From positions 1-18,978 of the forward strand of contig JBBIKZ010000041.1 of NCBI GenBank assembly GCA_037445185.1: a DNA stretch of 18,978 bases. The letters are read 5' to 3'. The translations under genes and the position numbers were made by a program. Positions 6,284 to 13,356 of this stretch are shown here, one piece after another. The notes beneath the pieces were generated by a model. That model saw nothing but the letters and a program-made list of their open reading frames with translations. It was not told where the DNA came from and searched no databases. The stretch is from JANWZL01 sp037445185. GTDB lineage: Bacteria > Pseudomonadota > Gammaproteobacteria > Burkholderiales > Thiobacillaceae. Position 1 is the stretch's first letter. The number at the start of each line of letters is the position of its first letter.

Positions 6284-9022
6284 ATGCACCCCGCCAAACC
6301 CCTGTTCTCCTACCGTCCCTACTGGGCCAGGCGCTTCGGCGTGGCGCCCTTCCTGCCCATGTCGCACAAGGAGATGGAGGCGCTGGGCTGGGACAGTTGC
6401 GACGTCATCCTGATCACCGGCGACGCCTACATCGACCATCCCAGTTTCGGCATGGCCCTGGTGGGGCGGCTGCTGGAGGCGCAGGGCTTCCGCGTCGGCA
6501 TCCTCAGCCAGCCGGACTGGAAGTCCGCCGATGCCTTCCGTGTCCTGGGCCGGCCCAACCTGTACTTCGGCGTCACCGCGGGCAACATGGATTCCATGGT
6601 CAACCGCTACACCTCGGACCGGAAGATCCGCTCCGACGACGCCTACACCGCCCACGCCGAGCCCAACCGCCGCCCGGACCGGGCCGTCACCGTCTATGCC
6701 CAGCGCTGCAGGGAAGCCTACAAGGACGTGAACGTGGTCATCGGCGGCATCGAGGCCTCACTGCGCCGCATCGCCCACTACGACTACTGGTCCGACAAGG
6801 TGCGCCGCTCCGTGCTGCCGGATGCCAAGGCCGACCTGCTGCTGTTCGGCAACGCCGAGCGGGCTTTGGTGGAACTCACCCACCGCCTCGCCGCCGGCGA
6901 GTCCATAGAAAGCATCCGCGACCTGCGCGGCAGCGCCTTCATGGTCAGCCACGGCTGGAAGCCTTCCGACGAATGGCATGAGCTGGATTCCCTGGCCATG
7001 GACACGCCGGGGCGAGTCGATCGGCATCCGGATCCGTACGCGGCGCCCCCCTCCCCCCCGGGGGGAGGGGCTGGGGGAGAGGGTAATGCGCGCAAACTCG
7101 CACCCGCCTTGCCCAAGGATCTCCTGGCTCATGCCCGTGACCTGCGCAGCCATCAAACCGACGCCGAGCGCCTGCTCTGGGAAATCCTTCGCGCCAAGCG
7201 CTTCCTTGGCCTGAAGTTCCGCCGCCAGCACCCGGTTGGCCGCTACATCCTGGATTTCTACTGCGACGAGTTGAAACTGGCGGTCGAACTGGATGGCGGA
7301 CAGCACGCGGATCAGCAGGCCTATGACGCCACCCGCAGCCAATTCCTGAGCGCGCAGGGCATCGAGGTATTGCGTTACTGGAACAACCAGATGCTTGGAG
7401 AGACGGAGGCGGTGCTGGAGTCGCTGTATCAGGCGGTGCAGCGAAAGGCGCCCTCTCCCCCGGCCCCTCCCCCCCAGGGGGAGGGGAGACAGGCGGCGCA
7501 GCTTCTGCGTTACATGCCGCGTGACCAGCGCCTCGCCGCCATCCACGCTAACCGCGCCCACACCGTCATCCGCCTGCCGGCCTACGAGCAGGTGGAGAAG
7601 AACCCTATCCTTTACGCCCACGCCTCCCGCGTCTTCCACCTGGAATCCAACCCCGGCAACGCCCGCGCCCTGGTGCAGGCGCACGGCGAGCGCGACGTCT
7701 GGTTGAACCCGCCGCCGATTCCGCTGACCACGCCGGAGATGGACGCGGTCTACGACCTGCCCTATGCCCGCGCCCCCCACCCCGCCTACGGCGAGGCGAA
7801 GATACCCGCCTGGGAGATGATCCGCTTCTCGGTGAACATCATGCGCGGCTGCTTCGGCGGCTGCACCTTCTGCTCCATCACCGAGCACGAGGGCCGCATC
7901 ATCCAGAGCCGCTCGGAAGAATCGATCCTGCACGAGATCGAGGCCATCCGCGACAAGACGCCGGGCTTCACCGGCGTCATCTCCGACCTGGGCGGCCCCA
8001 CCGCCAACATGTACCGGCTGGCCTGCAAGGATCCGAAAATCGAATCCGCCTGCCGGCGCCTGTCCTGCGTGTTCCCGGACATCTGCCCCAACCTGAACAC
8101 CGACCACGGCCCGCTCATCCAGCTCTACCGCAAGGCCCGGGCCCTGCCGGGCATCAAGAAGGTGCTCATCGGCTCCGGCGTGCGCTACGACCTGGCCATG
8201 AAGTCGCCGGAATACGTGAAGGAGCTGGTTACCCACCACGTCGGCGGCTACCTCAAGATCGCCCCCGAGCACACCGAGGAAGGCCCCCTCAACCACATGA
8301 TGAAGCCGGGCATCGGCACCTACGAGCGCTTCAAGCAACTGTTCGAGAAATACTCGAAGGAAGCGGGCAAGGAGCAATACCTCATCCCCTACTTCATCGC
8401 CGCCCACCCGGGCACCACGGATGAAGACATGCTCAACCTGGCCCTCTGGCTGAAGGCGAACAACTTCCGCCTCGACCAGGTGCAGACCTTCCTGCCCACC
8501 CCCATGGCCCTCGCCACCGCCATGTACCACACCGGCAAGAACCCGTTGAAGCGGGTGCTGCGCGGTGGCCAGGACGTCCCCGTCGTCACCCAGGGCCGTA
8601 TCCGCCGCCTGCACAAGGCCTTTCTGCGCTACCACGACCCGGAAAACTGGCCCCTGCTGCGCGATGCCCTCAAGGAAATGGGCCGCGAAGACCTCATCGG
8701 CAACAGCAAGAAGCACCTCATCCCCAGCTTCCAACCCGCCGGCACGGGGCGGCGCTACGGCGCCGAACGGCCCGCGACGCGGGAGGAAGGCGGGGCGCCC
8801 GGCAAGACCGCGCCCGCGAGCCGTGAAGAACGGTCGCCGCGCGGCAGCCGCGAGGCATCCCGCCCGCAAGTCCCCAGCCGCCCGCCGCGCCGCGACGAGC
8901 CCGCCCCGCCCCTTGCCGCCAAGCCGCCCCGGCGCGGTGCCGGACGCGGCAAGCCGGTGGCGGAAACCCCGCCGCAGCCCGCCGGTCGGCGAGGCCGACC
9001 GCTGACTTCTCGCTTGAGGTAA
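6284..9022 (+). CDS. YgiQ-family radical SAM protein with in-frame DUF559 nuclease-domain insertion
   Basis: This 912-aa frame is a YgiQ (UPF0313) radical SAM protein; the family's reaction is not known to me. The N-terminal domain (FSYRPYWARRFG to DTPGRVDRHPDPY, residues 1-252) is colinear with E. coli YgiQ. The radical SAM domain follows from about residue 404. Its iron-sulfur cysteines are C523, C527 and C530 in RGCFGGCTFC, followed by ITEHEGRIIQSRSE and DLGGPTANMYR, all strongly conserved. Between them sit about 151 extra residues containing a DUF559 domain, described as a separate element. Without them the protein would be 761 aa, close to the E. coli length. The tail after about residue 815 is basic and Pro/Arg/Gly-rich. 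The ATG at 6284 matches the family N-terminus, but no good ribosome binding site precedes it. No stop or frameshift interrupts the frame. Confidence 0.92.
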   Translation: MHPAKPLFSYRPYWARRFGVAPFLPMSHKEMEALGWDSCDVILITGDAYIDHPSFGMALVGRLLEAQGFRVGILSQPDWKSADAFRVLGRPNLYFGVTAGNMDSMVNRYTSDRKIRSDDAYTAHAEPNRRPDRAVTVYAQRCREAYKDVNVVIGGIEASLRRIAHYDYWSDKVRRSVLPDAKADLLLFGNAERALVELTHRLAAGESIESIRDLRGSAFMVSHGWKPSDEWHELDSLAMDTPGRVDRHPDPYAAPPSPPGGGAGGEGNARKLAPALPKDLLAHARDLRSHQTDAERLLWEILRAKRFLGLKFRRQHPVGRYILDFYCDELKLAVELDGGQHADQQAYDATRSQFLSAQGIEVLRYWNNQMLGETEAVLESLYQAVQRKAPSPPAPPPQGEGRQAAQLLRYMPRDQRLAAIHANRAHTVIRLPAYEQVEKNPILYAHASRVFHLESNPGNARALVQAHGERDVWLNPPPIPLTTPEMDAVYDLPYARAPHPAYGEAKIPAWEMIRFSVNIMRGCFGGCTFCSITEHEGRIIQSRSEESILHEIEAIRDKTPGFTGVISDLGGPTANMYRLACKDPKIESACRRLSCVFPDICPNLNTDHGPLIQLYRKARALPGIKKVLIGSGVRYDLAMKSPEYVKELVTHHVGGYLKIAPEHTEEGPLNHMMKPGIGTYERFKQLFEKYSKEAGKEQYLIPYFIAAHPGTTDEDMLNLALWLKANNFRLDQVQTFLPTPMALATAMYHTGKNPLKRVLRGGQDVPVVTQGRIRRLHKAFLRYHDPENWPLLRDALKEMGREDLIGNSKKHLIPSFQPAGTGRRYGAERPATREEGGAPGKTAPASREERSPRGSREASRPQVPSRPPRRDEPAPPLAAKPPRRGAGRGKPVAETPPQPAGRRGRPLTSRLR
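7048..7083. repeat. Left inverted repeat of the DUF559 cassette
   Basis: Positions 7048-7070 are a perfect palindrome with 11-bp arms (CCCCTCCCCCC / GGGGGGAGGGG) around one C. A 13-bp extension, CTGGGGGAGAGGG, runs inward. The whole unit matches the reverse complement of 7451-7486 at 33 of 36 positions, and the inner 23 bp at 22 of 23. It is translated in the host frame as a Pro/Gly-rich linker (PPSPPGGGAGGEG). Confidence 0.9.
7451..7486. repeat. Right inverted repeat of the DUF559 cassette
   Basis: The 13-bp extension (7451-7463) comes first, followed by a palindrome with 10-bp arms (7464-7473 and 7477-7486) around CCA. The orientation is opposite to the left unit. It is translated as PSPPAPPPQGEG, again a flexible linker. 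Its first 23 bp match 11477-11499 at 20 of 23 positions. Confidence 0.9.
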
Positions 9023-9096
9023 CATTCCGCCAGACAGCCCTGGCCCGACCCCGTTCACCCCATCGCCAGAGCCTGCCGCACACTCAAGGAGGCTGC

Positions 9097-9339
9097 ATGC
9101 ACATCTGGTCCATTCCCCTCGCGCTCCTTTGCGCCACCGGCATCGCCCTGGCCGCCGACCCGGCCCCCCCTCCCCAGCCCGCGGCCGTCCCCGCCGTCGA
9201 GCAGGCCGCCCCCGTTCAACCCGCCAGGATGCAGCGCCACAAGGCCAAGCGTCTGCCCCGCGGCGACCTGCGCCACTGCCTGGAACTGAAGGACGACAAG
9301 GCCGTCATCGCCTGCGCGGAAAGGCGGCGTAAGCAGTAA
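9097..9339 (+). CDS. Small secreted hypothetical protein
   Basis: This 80-aa protein has a clear signal peptide (IWSIPLALLCATGIALA, cleavage near residue 19). A Pro/Ala/Val-rich spacer follows (about 20-45), then a basic C-terminal part with two cysteines in DLRHCLELKDDKAVIACAERR. The two Cys may form a disulfide in the periplasm. A strong AAGGAGG (9086-9092) supports the start. I do not recognise a named family; similar short Cys-containing periplasmic proteins are common in betaproteobacteria. It stands alone between the YgiQ gene and a membrane protein gene on the same strand. Confidence 0.75.
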   Translation: MHIWSIPLALLCATGIALAADPAPPPQPAAVPAVEQAAPVQPARMQRHKAKRLPRGDLRHCLELKDDKAVIACAERRRKQ

Positions 9340-9405
9340 GTTTTTGCGCCGGCGCCGCACATCAGAATGAGCCCGGGGGGGTTGGCCTGCTGAAGGTGCA
9401 GTGAG

Positions 9406-10080
9406 GTGATGCCTGAAACCCTATTGTCGAGCACCGAAGGCCGCTTGCTGGGCTTGGGTCTCGCGCTGTCCGTGTTGATGCTGCTGGCGTTCGGCATCGG
9501 GTCGCAGATGTTTCCGGACAGCGTGCTTACCTACGCGGCCATGACCGGGCTCAACCTGGTCATTGGTCGCGCCGCCGGGATGTCGTTCGGCTACGCGAGC
9601 GGCTTCGGCCATGCCCAGGTGGTGCCCATCAACATGCTGGTGGAGACCATCCAGGTGCTGGTGGTGTACCCCCTCTTCGCACTGAGCTGGCGGCAACTGA
9701 TCCGGCTGCCCCGGCTGGAAGCCTCTCTCGCGCGACTGCACCATGCGGCCGAGTTGCGGGGGGACACGGTACGCAGGTTCGGCATCGCCGGCCTGTTTGT
9801 GTTCGTGTTCCTGCCATTCTGGATGACCGGGCCGGTGGTGGGGGCGATCATCGGTTTCCTGATCGGCCTGCGCCCCTGGGTGAACATGGCGGCCGTGCTG
9901 GTGGCGACCTATGTCGCCATCGGCGTCTGGGCGCTGCTGCTGAACGAGCTCAGTGCCTGGGCGGCCACCTTCAACCGCTTCGCGCCCTACGCGCTGTTCG
10001 TGGCGATCGTGCTCATCGCCGGGGTCATGTATCTGCTGCACCGTCGCGGTCGTCCCGCCGGCGATGCGCCCAATGCATAG
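9406..10080 (+). CDS. Small multidrug-export-like integral membrane protein
   Basis: This protein of about 224 aa has five or six hydrophobic segments: roughly residues 12-35, 37-58, 75-95, 122-150, 155-182 and 196-216. The block RRFGIAGLFVFVFLPFWMTGPVVGAIIGFLIGL resembles the conserved core of the 'putative small multi-drug export protein' family (PF06695). The transported substrate is unknown, and the family name rests on little experimental support. The start is either GTG 9406 or ATG 9409; AAGG at 9393-9396 fits either. The nearest upstream gene ends 66 bp before it. Confidence 0.75.
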   Translation: MMPETLLSSTEGRLLGLGLALSVLMLLAFGIGSQMFPDSVLTYAAMTGLNLVIGRAAGMSFGYASGFGHAQVVPINMLVETIQVLVVYPLFALSWRQLIRLPRLEASLARLHHAAELRGDTVRRFGIAGLFVFVFLPFWMTGPVVGAIIGFLIGLRPWVNMAAVLVATYVAIGVWALLLNELSAWAATFNRFAPYALFVAIVLIAGVMYLLHRRGRPAGDAPNA

Positions 10081-10135
10081 CGTCGTCGCCGTCCTTGCCA
10101 AGCCTGCCTGGCTCTAACCCGTCTACCATTGGTGC

Positions 10136-11386
10136 CTGCTCCCCAACCTGCAAAGCGCCCTCGGCATCCTGGCCTTCGTCGGTCTGGCCTGGGTCTTGAG
10201 CGAGAACCGGGCCCGGTTTCCCACGCGTATCGTGCTGGCGGGTCTGGCGCTGCAATTCGCGCTGGCCGTGGCGCTGTTGAAGCTGCCCCTGTTCCAGGGG
10301 GTGTTTATGGCCCTGAACGAGGCGCTGGGGGCACTGGAGCACGCCACCCGGGCGGGCACCAGTTTCGTCTTCGGCTATCTGGGCGGCGGCGCGGCGCCGT
10401 TCGCGGTGACCGATCCGGCTTCCTCCTTCGTGCTGGCCTTTCGCGCCCTGCCGCTGATCCTGGTGGTGAGCGCCCTGTCCTCCCTTTTGTTTTACTGGCG
10501 GGTGCTGCCCTGGTTGGTGCGGGCGGTCTCCCACCTGCTGCGCAAGACCCTGGGCATCGGCGGCGCGGTGGGCCTGTCGGCGGCGGCGGACATCTTCGTC
10601 GGCATGGTGGAGGCGCCACTGTTTGTGCGGCCCTACCTCGCGGCCATGAGCCGCGGTGAACTGTTTTCGGTGATGACCTGCGGCATGGCCACGGTGGCGG
10701 GCACGGTGATGGCGCTGTACGCCAGCTTCCTCGCCCCCGTGGTGCCGGACGCCATGGGCCACATTCTCACCGCCTCGCTGGTGAGCACGCCGGGAGCGCT
10801 GCTGATCGCGGCCCTCATGGTGCCGGCGGGTGAGACGTCCACCGGCGGTGAGTTGAAGGCTCCCGACAGCGCCCGCTCCAGCATGGAAGCCATCACCCAG
10901 GGCACCCTGGCGGGGGTGACGCTGCTCATCAACATCGTCGCCATGCTGCTGGTGTTCGTCGCCCTGGTCAGCCTTACCAACCTCTTGCTGGGGCTGCTGC
11001 CCAGCGTGCTCGGCGAGCCCCTGTCCATGCAGCGGATCCTGGGCTGGCTGATGGCGCCGGTGGTCTGGCTGATGGGCATTCCCTGGACCGAGGCCACCAC
11101 CGCCGGCAGCCTGATGGGCATCAAGACCGTGCTCAACGAGCTCATCGCCTACCTGGACCTGGCCCGTCTGCCGGCCGAGGCCCTGAGCCCGCGCAGCGAC
11201 CTGATCATGACCTACGCCCTGTGCGGCTTTGCCAACCTAGGCAGCCTCGGCATCCTCATCGGCGGTCTCGCCACCATGGTCCCCGAACGCCGCGCCGATA
11301 TCGTCTCCCTGGCCCCCAAGGCGGTGCTCTCCGGCACCCTGGCGACCCTGCTCACCGGCTCGGTGGTGGGAGTGCTGACGGTGTGA
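10136..11386 (+). CDS. CNT-family nucleoside transporter (NupC-like)
   Basis: Concentrative nucleoside transporters import nucleosides with H+ or Na+. This membrane protein of about 416 aa shows the family motifs: LGGGAAPF, GLSAAADIFVGMVEAPLFVRPYL (the GxxEAP nucleoside-binding region), MTCGMATVAGTVMALY, GIKTVLNELIAYLDL (NEFVAY-like) and a terminal YALCGFANLGSLGILIGGL. No ATG or GTG start fits. Homologous sequence (LQSALGILAFVGLAWVLSE) begins upstream of the TTG at 10196, but the frame there offers only CTG codons (10136, 10148) before a stop at 10115. I place the start at CTG 10136. TTG 10196 would remove the first membrane helix, and a small sequence error upstream is also possible. No ribosome site is evident. 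Confidence 0.85.
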   Translation: MLPNLQSALGILAFVGLAWVLSENRARFPTRIVLAGLALQFALAVALLKLPLFQGVFMALNEALGALEHATRAGTSFVFGYLGGGAAPFAVTDPASSFVLAFRALPLILVVSALSSLLFYWRVLPWLVRAVSHLLRKTLGIGGAVGLSAAADIFVGMVEAPLFVRPYLAAMSRGELFSVMTCGMATVAGTVMALYASFLAPVVPDAMGHILTASLVSTPGALLIAALMVPAGETSTGGELKAPDSARSSMEAITQGTLAGVTLLINIVAMLLVFVALVSLTNLLLGLLPSVLGEPLSMQRILGWLMAPVVWLMGIPWTEATTAGSLMGIKTVLNELIAYLDLARLPAEALSPRSDLIMTYALCGFANLGSLGILIGGLATMVPERRADIVSLAPKAVLSGTLATLLTGSVVGVLTV

Positions 11387-11573
11387 GCCGGGGTGGATGC
11401 TTTTCCCGGCTATATGACTTTGAGAAGACGCCCCGAAGCATGAATACCCTGAAGGGCATAAAAGTCATGCCCGTTTCCCTCACCCCCAGCCCCTCTCCCG
11501 CTTGCAGGAGAGGGGGGCTTCAAGAGTCGCTGACGCGACTTTCACGTTAATCGTGAACTTCGCGCGCCGCCGC
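11387..11573. other. Gene-free spacer between convergent genes with alternative hairpins
   Basis: I see no gene here. ATGACTTT (11414-11421) pairs perfectly with AAAGTCAT (11461-11468). GCATGA (11438-11443) pairs with TCATGC (11465-11470), so the two stems share bases and exclude each other. A copy of the CCCTCCCC repeat family follows at 11477-11515. The spacer separates the plus-strand transporter from the minus-strand hydrolase. Confidence 0.5.
11477..11515. repeat. Solo copy of the CCCTCCCC repeat family
   Basis: The first 23 bp match the start of the right-hand cassette repeat (7451-7473) at 20 of 23 positions. A palindrome with perfect 9-bp arms, CCCCTCTCC (11490-11498) and GGAGAGGGG (11507-11515), has an 8-nt loop. 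It is intergenic and has no nuclease gene beside it. Confidence 0.8.
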
Positions 11574-12623
11574 TTACAGGGCCTGGCGACGATTCTCGCT
11601 GAAATAGCGCAGACGATGCAGTCGCCACTCCGGCGCGTGGTCGGCGCGGCAGAGGCCCTGCCGGAACGGTGGCGGCCCGAGCGGCAGCGCGTGACGCAGG
11701 TCGGCGAACCATACGCAGGTGGCGCGCGGGTCCTCGTCGATGCGATACAGCGCGGGGATGCGGGCGAAGGCGCGAAAGGCGCCGATCTCGGCGCGGTTCC
11801 AGGCCAGCAGGCTCAGAGGGGTGGTTTCGGGGCTGTCGTGCCGGCGCCAGATCAGGTCGTCGCGCGCGCGATAACCGCCCGGCCCGCTGTGTGCGGCGGG
11901 GGCCGCCACGCCTTCCGCTCCCCCTGCCGGGGCCAGCAGATCGACGAAGGCGGCGCGGTAGCCGCCGGCTTGCCGCTGAATCAGGTGCCAGTGGAAGGGA
12001 GACAGGGGTTGGGGCAGGGCCCACACCTCGGCCGGCAGTGGCGCATCGCGTTGCGCCAGATCCAGCGCCTGCCGCCGCAGGGGAACCGCCGCCGCCAGCA
12101 GCAGGACCACCAGCAACAGGGTGGCGCGCGCGATGGTGGGGCCCTTTGCCGCGCGGGCAAAACCCAGCAAGGCGCCGACGAGGACCAGCAGCGCGATCCA
12201 TGGGTTGAAATCCCAGCTCAGTTCGAGGGCGTAGACATCCGGCAGGACGGGATAGAACAGCCGGGTACCGTACAGCGTGACCCAGTCGCCCGCGATGTGG
12301 CTGCCCAGGCCCAAGGCGCAAAGCGCGACGCAGGGCGGCCAGAGCGCGCGCCAGGAGCCGCCGTCGCGGCGGCGCCACAGCCAGGTCAGCGCCAAGGCGA
12401 GCAAGGCCGCCCATGCCGGCAGCAGCAGCAGCGAGTGGGTGGGGCCCCGGTGCAGGTTGAGAAATACCTGGGGCGCCAGCAGTTGTAGCGCGAAGTCCAC
12501 GTCGGGAAAAGCGGCGCCGACGCCACAGGCGATTTGCCGCCGCGCGTCGGACAGGCCCCCGCCCCAGGCCGGCAGGGCGCGCGCCAGCAGCACCCCTCCC
12601 AGGGTATGGGTCAGCGTGTCCAA
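11574..12623 (-). CDS. YdjM-like membrane-bound metal-dependent hydrolase
   Basis: This 349-aa protein begins MDTLTHTLGGVLLARAL, followed by FPDVDF and HRGPTHSLLLLP, the metal-binding-like His/Asp motifs of the YdjM/DUF457 family (PF04307). About five membrane segments follow in the first 200 residues (e.g. WAALLALALTWLW, WIALLVLVGALLGF, LLLVVLLLAAAVPL). The C-terminal 150 residues look soluble and are probably periplasmic. The family is annotated as inner-membrane hydrolase, but its substrate is unknown. It starts 6 bp after the TetR gene ends, so the two form an operon. Confidence 0.85.
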   Translation of the reverse strand: MDTLTHTLGGVLLARALPAWGGGLSDARRQIACGVGAAFPDVDFALQLLAPQVFLNLHRGPTHSLLLLPAWAALLALALTWLWRRRDGGSWRALWPPCVALCALGLGSHIAGDWVTLYGTRLFYPVLPDVYALELSWDFNPWIALLVLVGALLGFARAAKGPTIARATLLLVVLLLAAAVPLRRQALDLAQRDAPLPAEVWALPQPLSPFHWHLIQRQAGGYRAAFVDLLAPAGGAEGVAAPAAHSGPGGYRARDDLIWRRHDSPETTPLSLLAWNRAEIGAFRAFARIPALYRIDEDPRATCVWFADLRHALPLGPPPFRQGLCRADHAPEWRLHRLRYFSENRRQAL

Positions 12624-12629
12624 TGTCCT

Positions 12630-13250
12630 TCAGCCCGCCGTCTGCACGGTAGTCGTCGTCCGTGACGCGGCGCCTGGGGCGAACAGGGGACATGCCAGGG
12701 CGACCGCTTCCGCTTGCGCCAGCAGGCTGTCGAGCAGGCGTCGCGTGCGCGGGAACTCCGCATCCTCCTCACTCAGCCAGCACAGGAAGGTCGCCAGGTA
12801 GATGCCGGTCACGGCCGTTTCGGCGACGGCGCGCGCCAGCCCGGTGTCGCTCAGTCCGGCGCCCTCGCGCAGCCATTGCACGGTGCGGCTGATGCGCAGG
12901 ATGGCGGGGATCTGGATATGCACGTGGCCCGGTTCGCATTTCGACCAGATCATTTCGCGCGTCACCCGGCGACGCGGCGCGAGCGCATCCAGCCAGGTCA
13001 TGATCAGGCGGAACAGGCGCGCGCGCGGTGGCATGCCGTCCAGCTCCCCGCCTGCGGTCAAGGCCAGGGCGGCCGCATCGGCGCGGTCGAACCAGGCATC
13101 GATGAGGGCGTCCTTTTCACGGTAATGGCGGCGGATGTCGTTCAGGCCGAGGCCGGCGCCGGCGGCCACCTGGTGCAGGCGCACCGCCTCCCAGCCCTGG
13201 CTTTCCGCCAGATCCAGGGCGATATCGAGCAGGGCGTCGGCTTCCGTCAT
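12630..13250 (-). CDS. TetR-family transcriptional regulator
   Basis: This 206-aa protein has an N-terminal TetR helix-turn-helix (about residues 5-52: ALLDIALDLAESQGW ... VRLHQVAAGAGLGLNDIRRHYREKDALI). An all-helical ligand/dimer domain of unknown specificity follows. The last 15 residues (SRTTTTVQTAG) look unstructured. It is divergent from the methyltransferase gene and upstream of the membrane hydrolase gene, so either could be its target. A dyad in the divergent spacer is a possible operator. Confidence 0.87.
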   Translation of the reverse strand: MTEADALLDIALDLAESQGWEAVRLHQVAAGAGLGLNDIRRHYREKDALIDAWFDRADAAALALTAGGELDGMPPRARLFRLIMTWLDALAPRRRVTREMIWSKCEPGHVHIQIPAILRISRTVQWLREGAGLSDTGLARAVAETAVTGIYLATFLCWLSEEDAEFPRTRRLLDSLLAQAEAVALACPLFAPGAASRTTTTVQTAG

Positions 13251-13259
13251 GACAGGCCT

Positions 13260-13297
13260 CCAAGGTCGCGTGGGACAAACCCACTATAGCGCCTTGG
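13260..13297. promoter_or_regulatory. Dyad in the tetR/methyltransferase divergent spacer, possible operator
   Basis: GTGGG (13270-13274) and CCCAC (13280-13284) form an inverted repeat around ACAAA. It is nested between outer half-sites CCAAGG (13260-13265) and CCTTGG (13292-13297). It lies about 10 bp upstream of the TetR start codon, a typical place for autoregulation. There is no experimental or comparative support here. Confidence 0.35.
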
Positions 13298-13356
13298 CCA
13301 GATGGCGCGTTGGGGCAATGGGATTATCATGCCGCATTCCCCAGGAGCGGATGGTC

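Larger units (their letters stand above)
7040..7499 (+). mobile_element. Putative mobile DUF559 nuclease cassette inserted in frame in the YgiQ gene
   Basis: The segment has three nested layers. The outermost is a 7-bp direct repeat GCGGCGC at 7040-7046 and 7493-7499, a candidate target duplication. Inside are 36-bp inverted repeats (7048-7083 and 7451-7486), each with a large palindrome. The centre encodes a DUF559 domain. Deleting 7040-7492 removes 453 bp, exactly 151 codons, and joins DPY to AAQLLRYMPRD in frame. The nuclease domain spans about residues 277-390 of the fusion: HARDLRSHQTDAERLLWEIL, then KFRRQHPVGRYILDFYC with D324, then AVELDGGQH with E335, D337 and H341. These match PD-(D/E)XK (Vsr-like) active-site positions. 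No ATG or GTG start lies in this frame before the domain; only a TTG at 7109 could serve, so it is probably made only as part of the fusion. Mobility is inferred. Confidence 0.72.

Noticed and set aside
7048..7486. The C/G-rich repeats as part of a CRISPR array
   Set aside because: There are only two nearby units, in inverted orientation, separated by about 370 bp of coding sequence. There is no regular spacing and there are no cas genes.
7040..7499. The insertion in YgiQ as an intein
   Set aside because: There is no Cys/Ser/Thr at the first inserted residue, no His-Asn at the end and no splicing-block motifs. The length (151 aa) is taken up by the DUF559 domain and linkers.
7040..7499. The insertion as a group I or group II intron
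   Set aside because: The frame is open and in phase throughout, the segment is only 453 bp, and it has none of the expected intron core features; the ends are simple C/G palindromes.
6758..9058. A 766-codon open frame on the minus strand opposite the YgiQ gene
   Set aside because: It is the mirror of a strongly conserved plus-strand protein in a GC-rich genome, where antisense frames stay open by codon bias. Its protein is low-complexity Gly/Val/Ala/His with no family resemblance.
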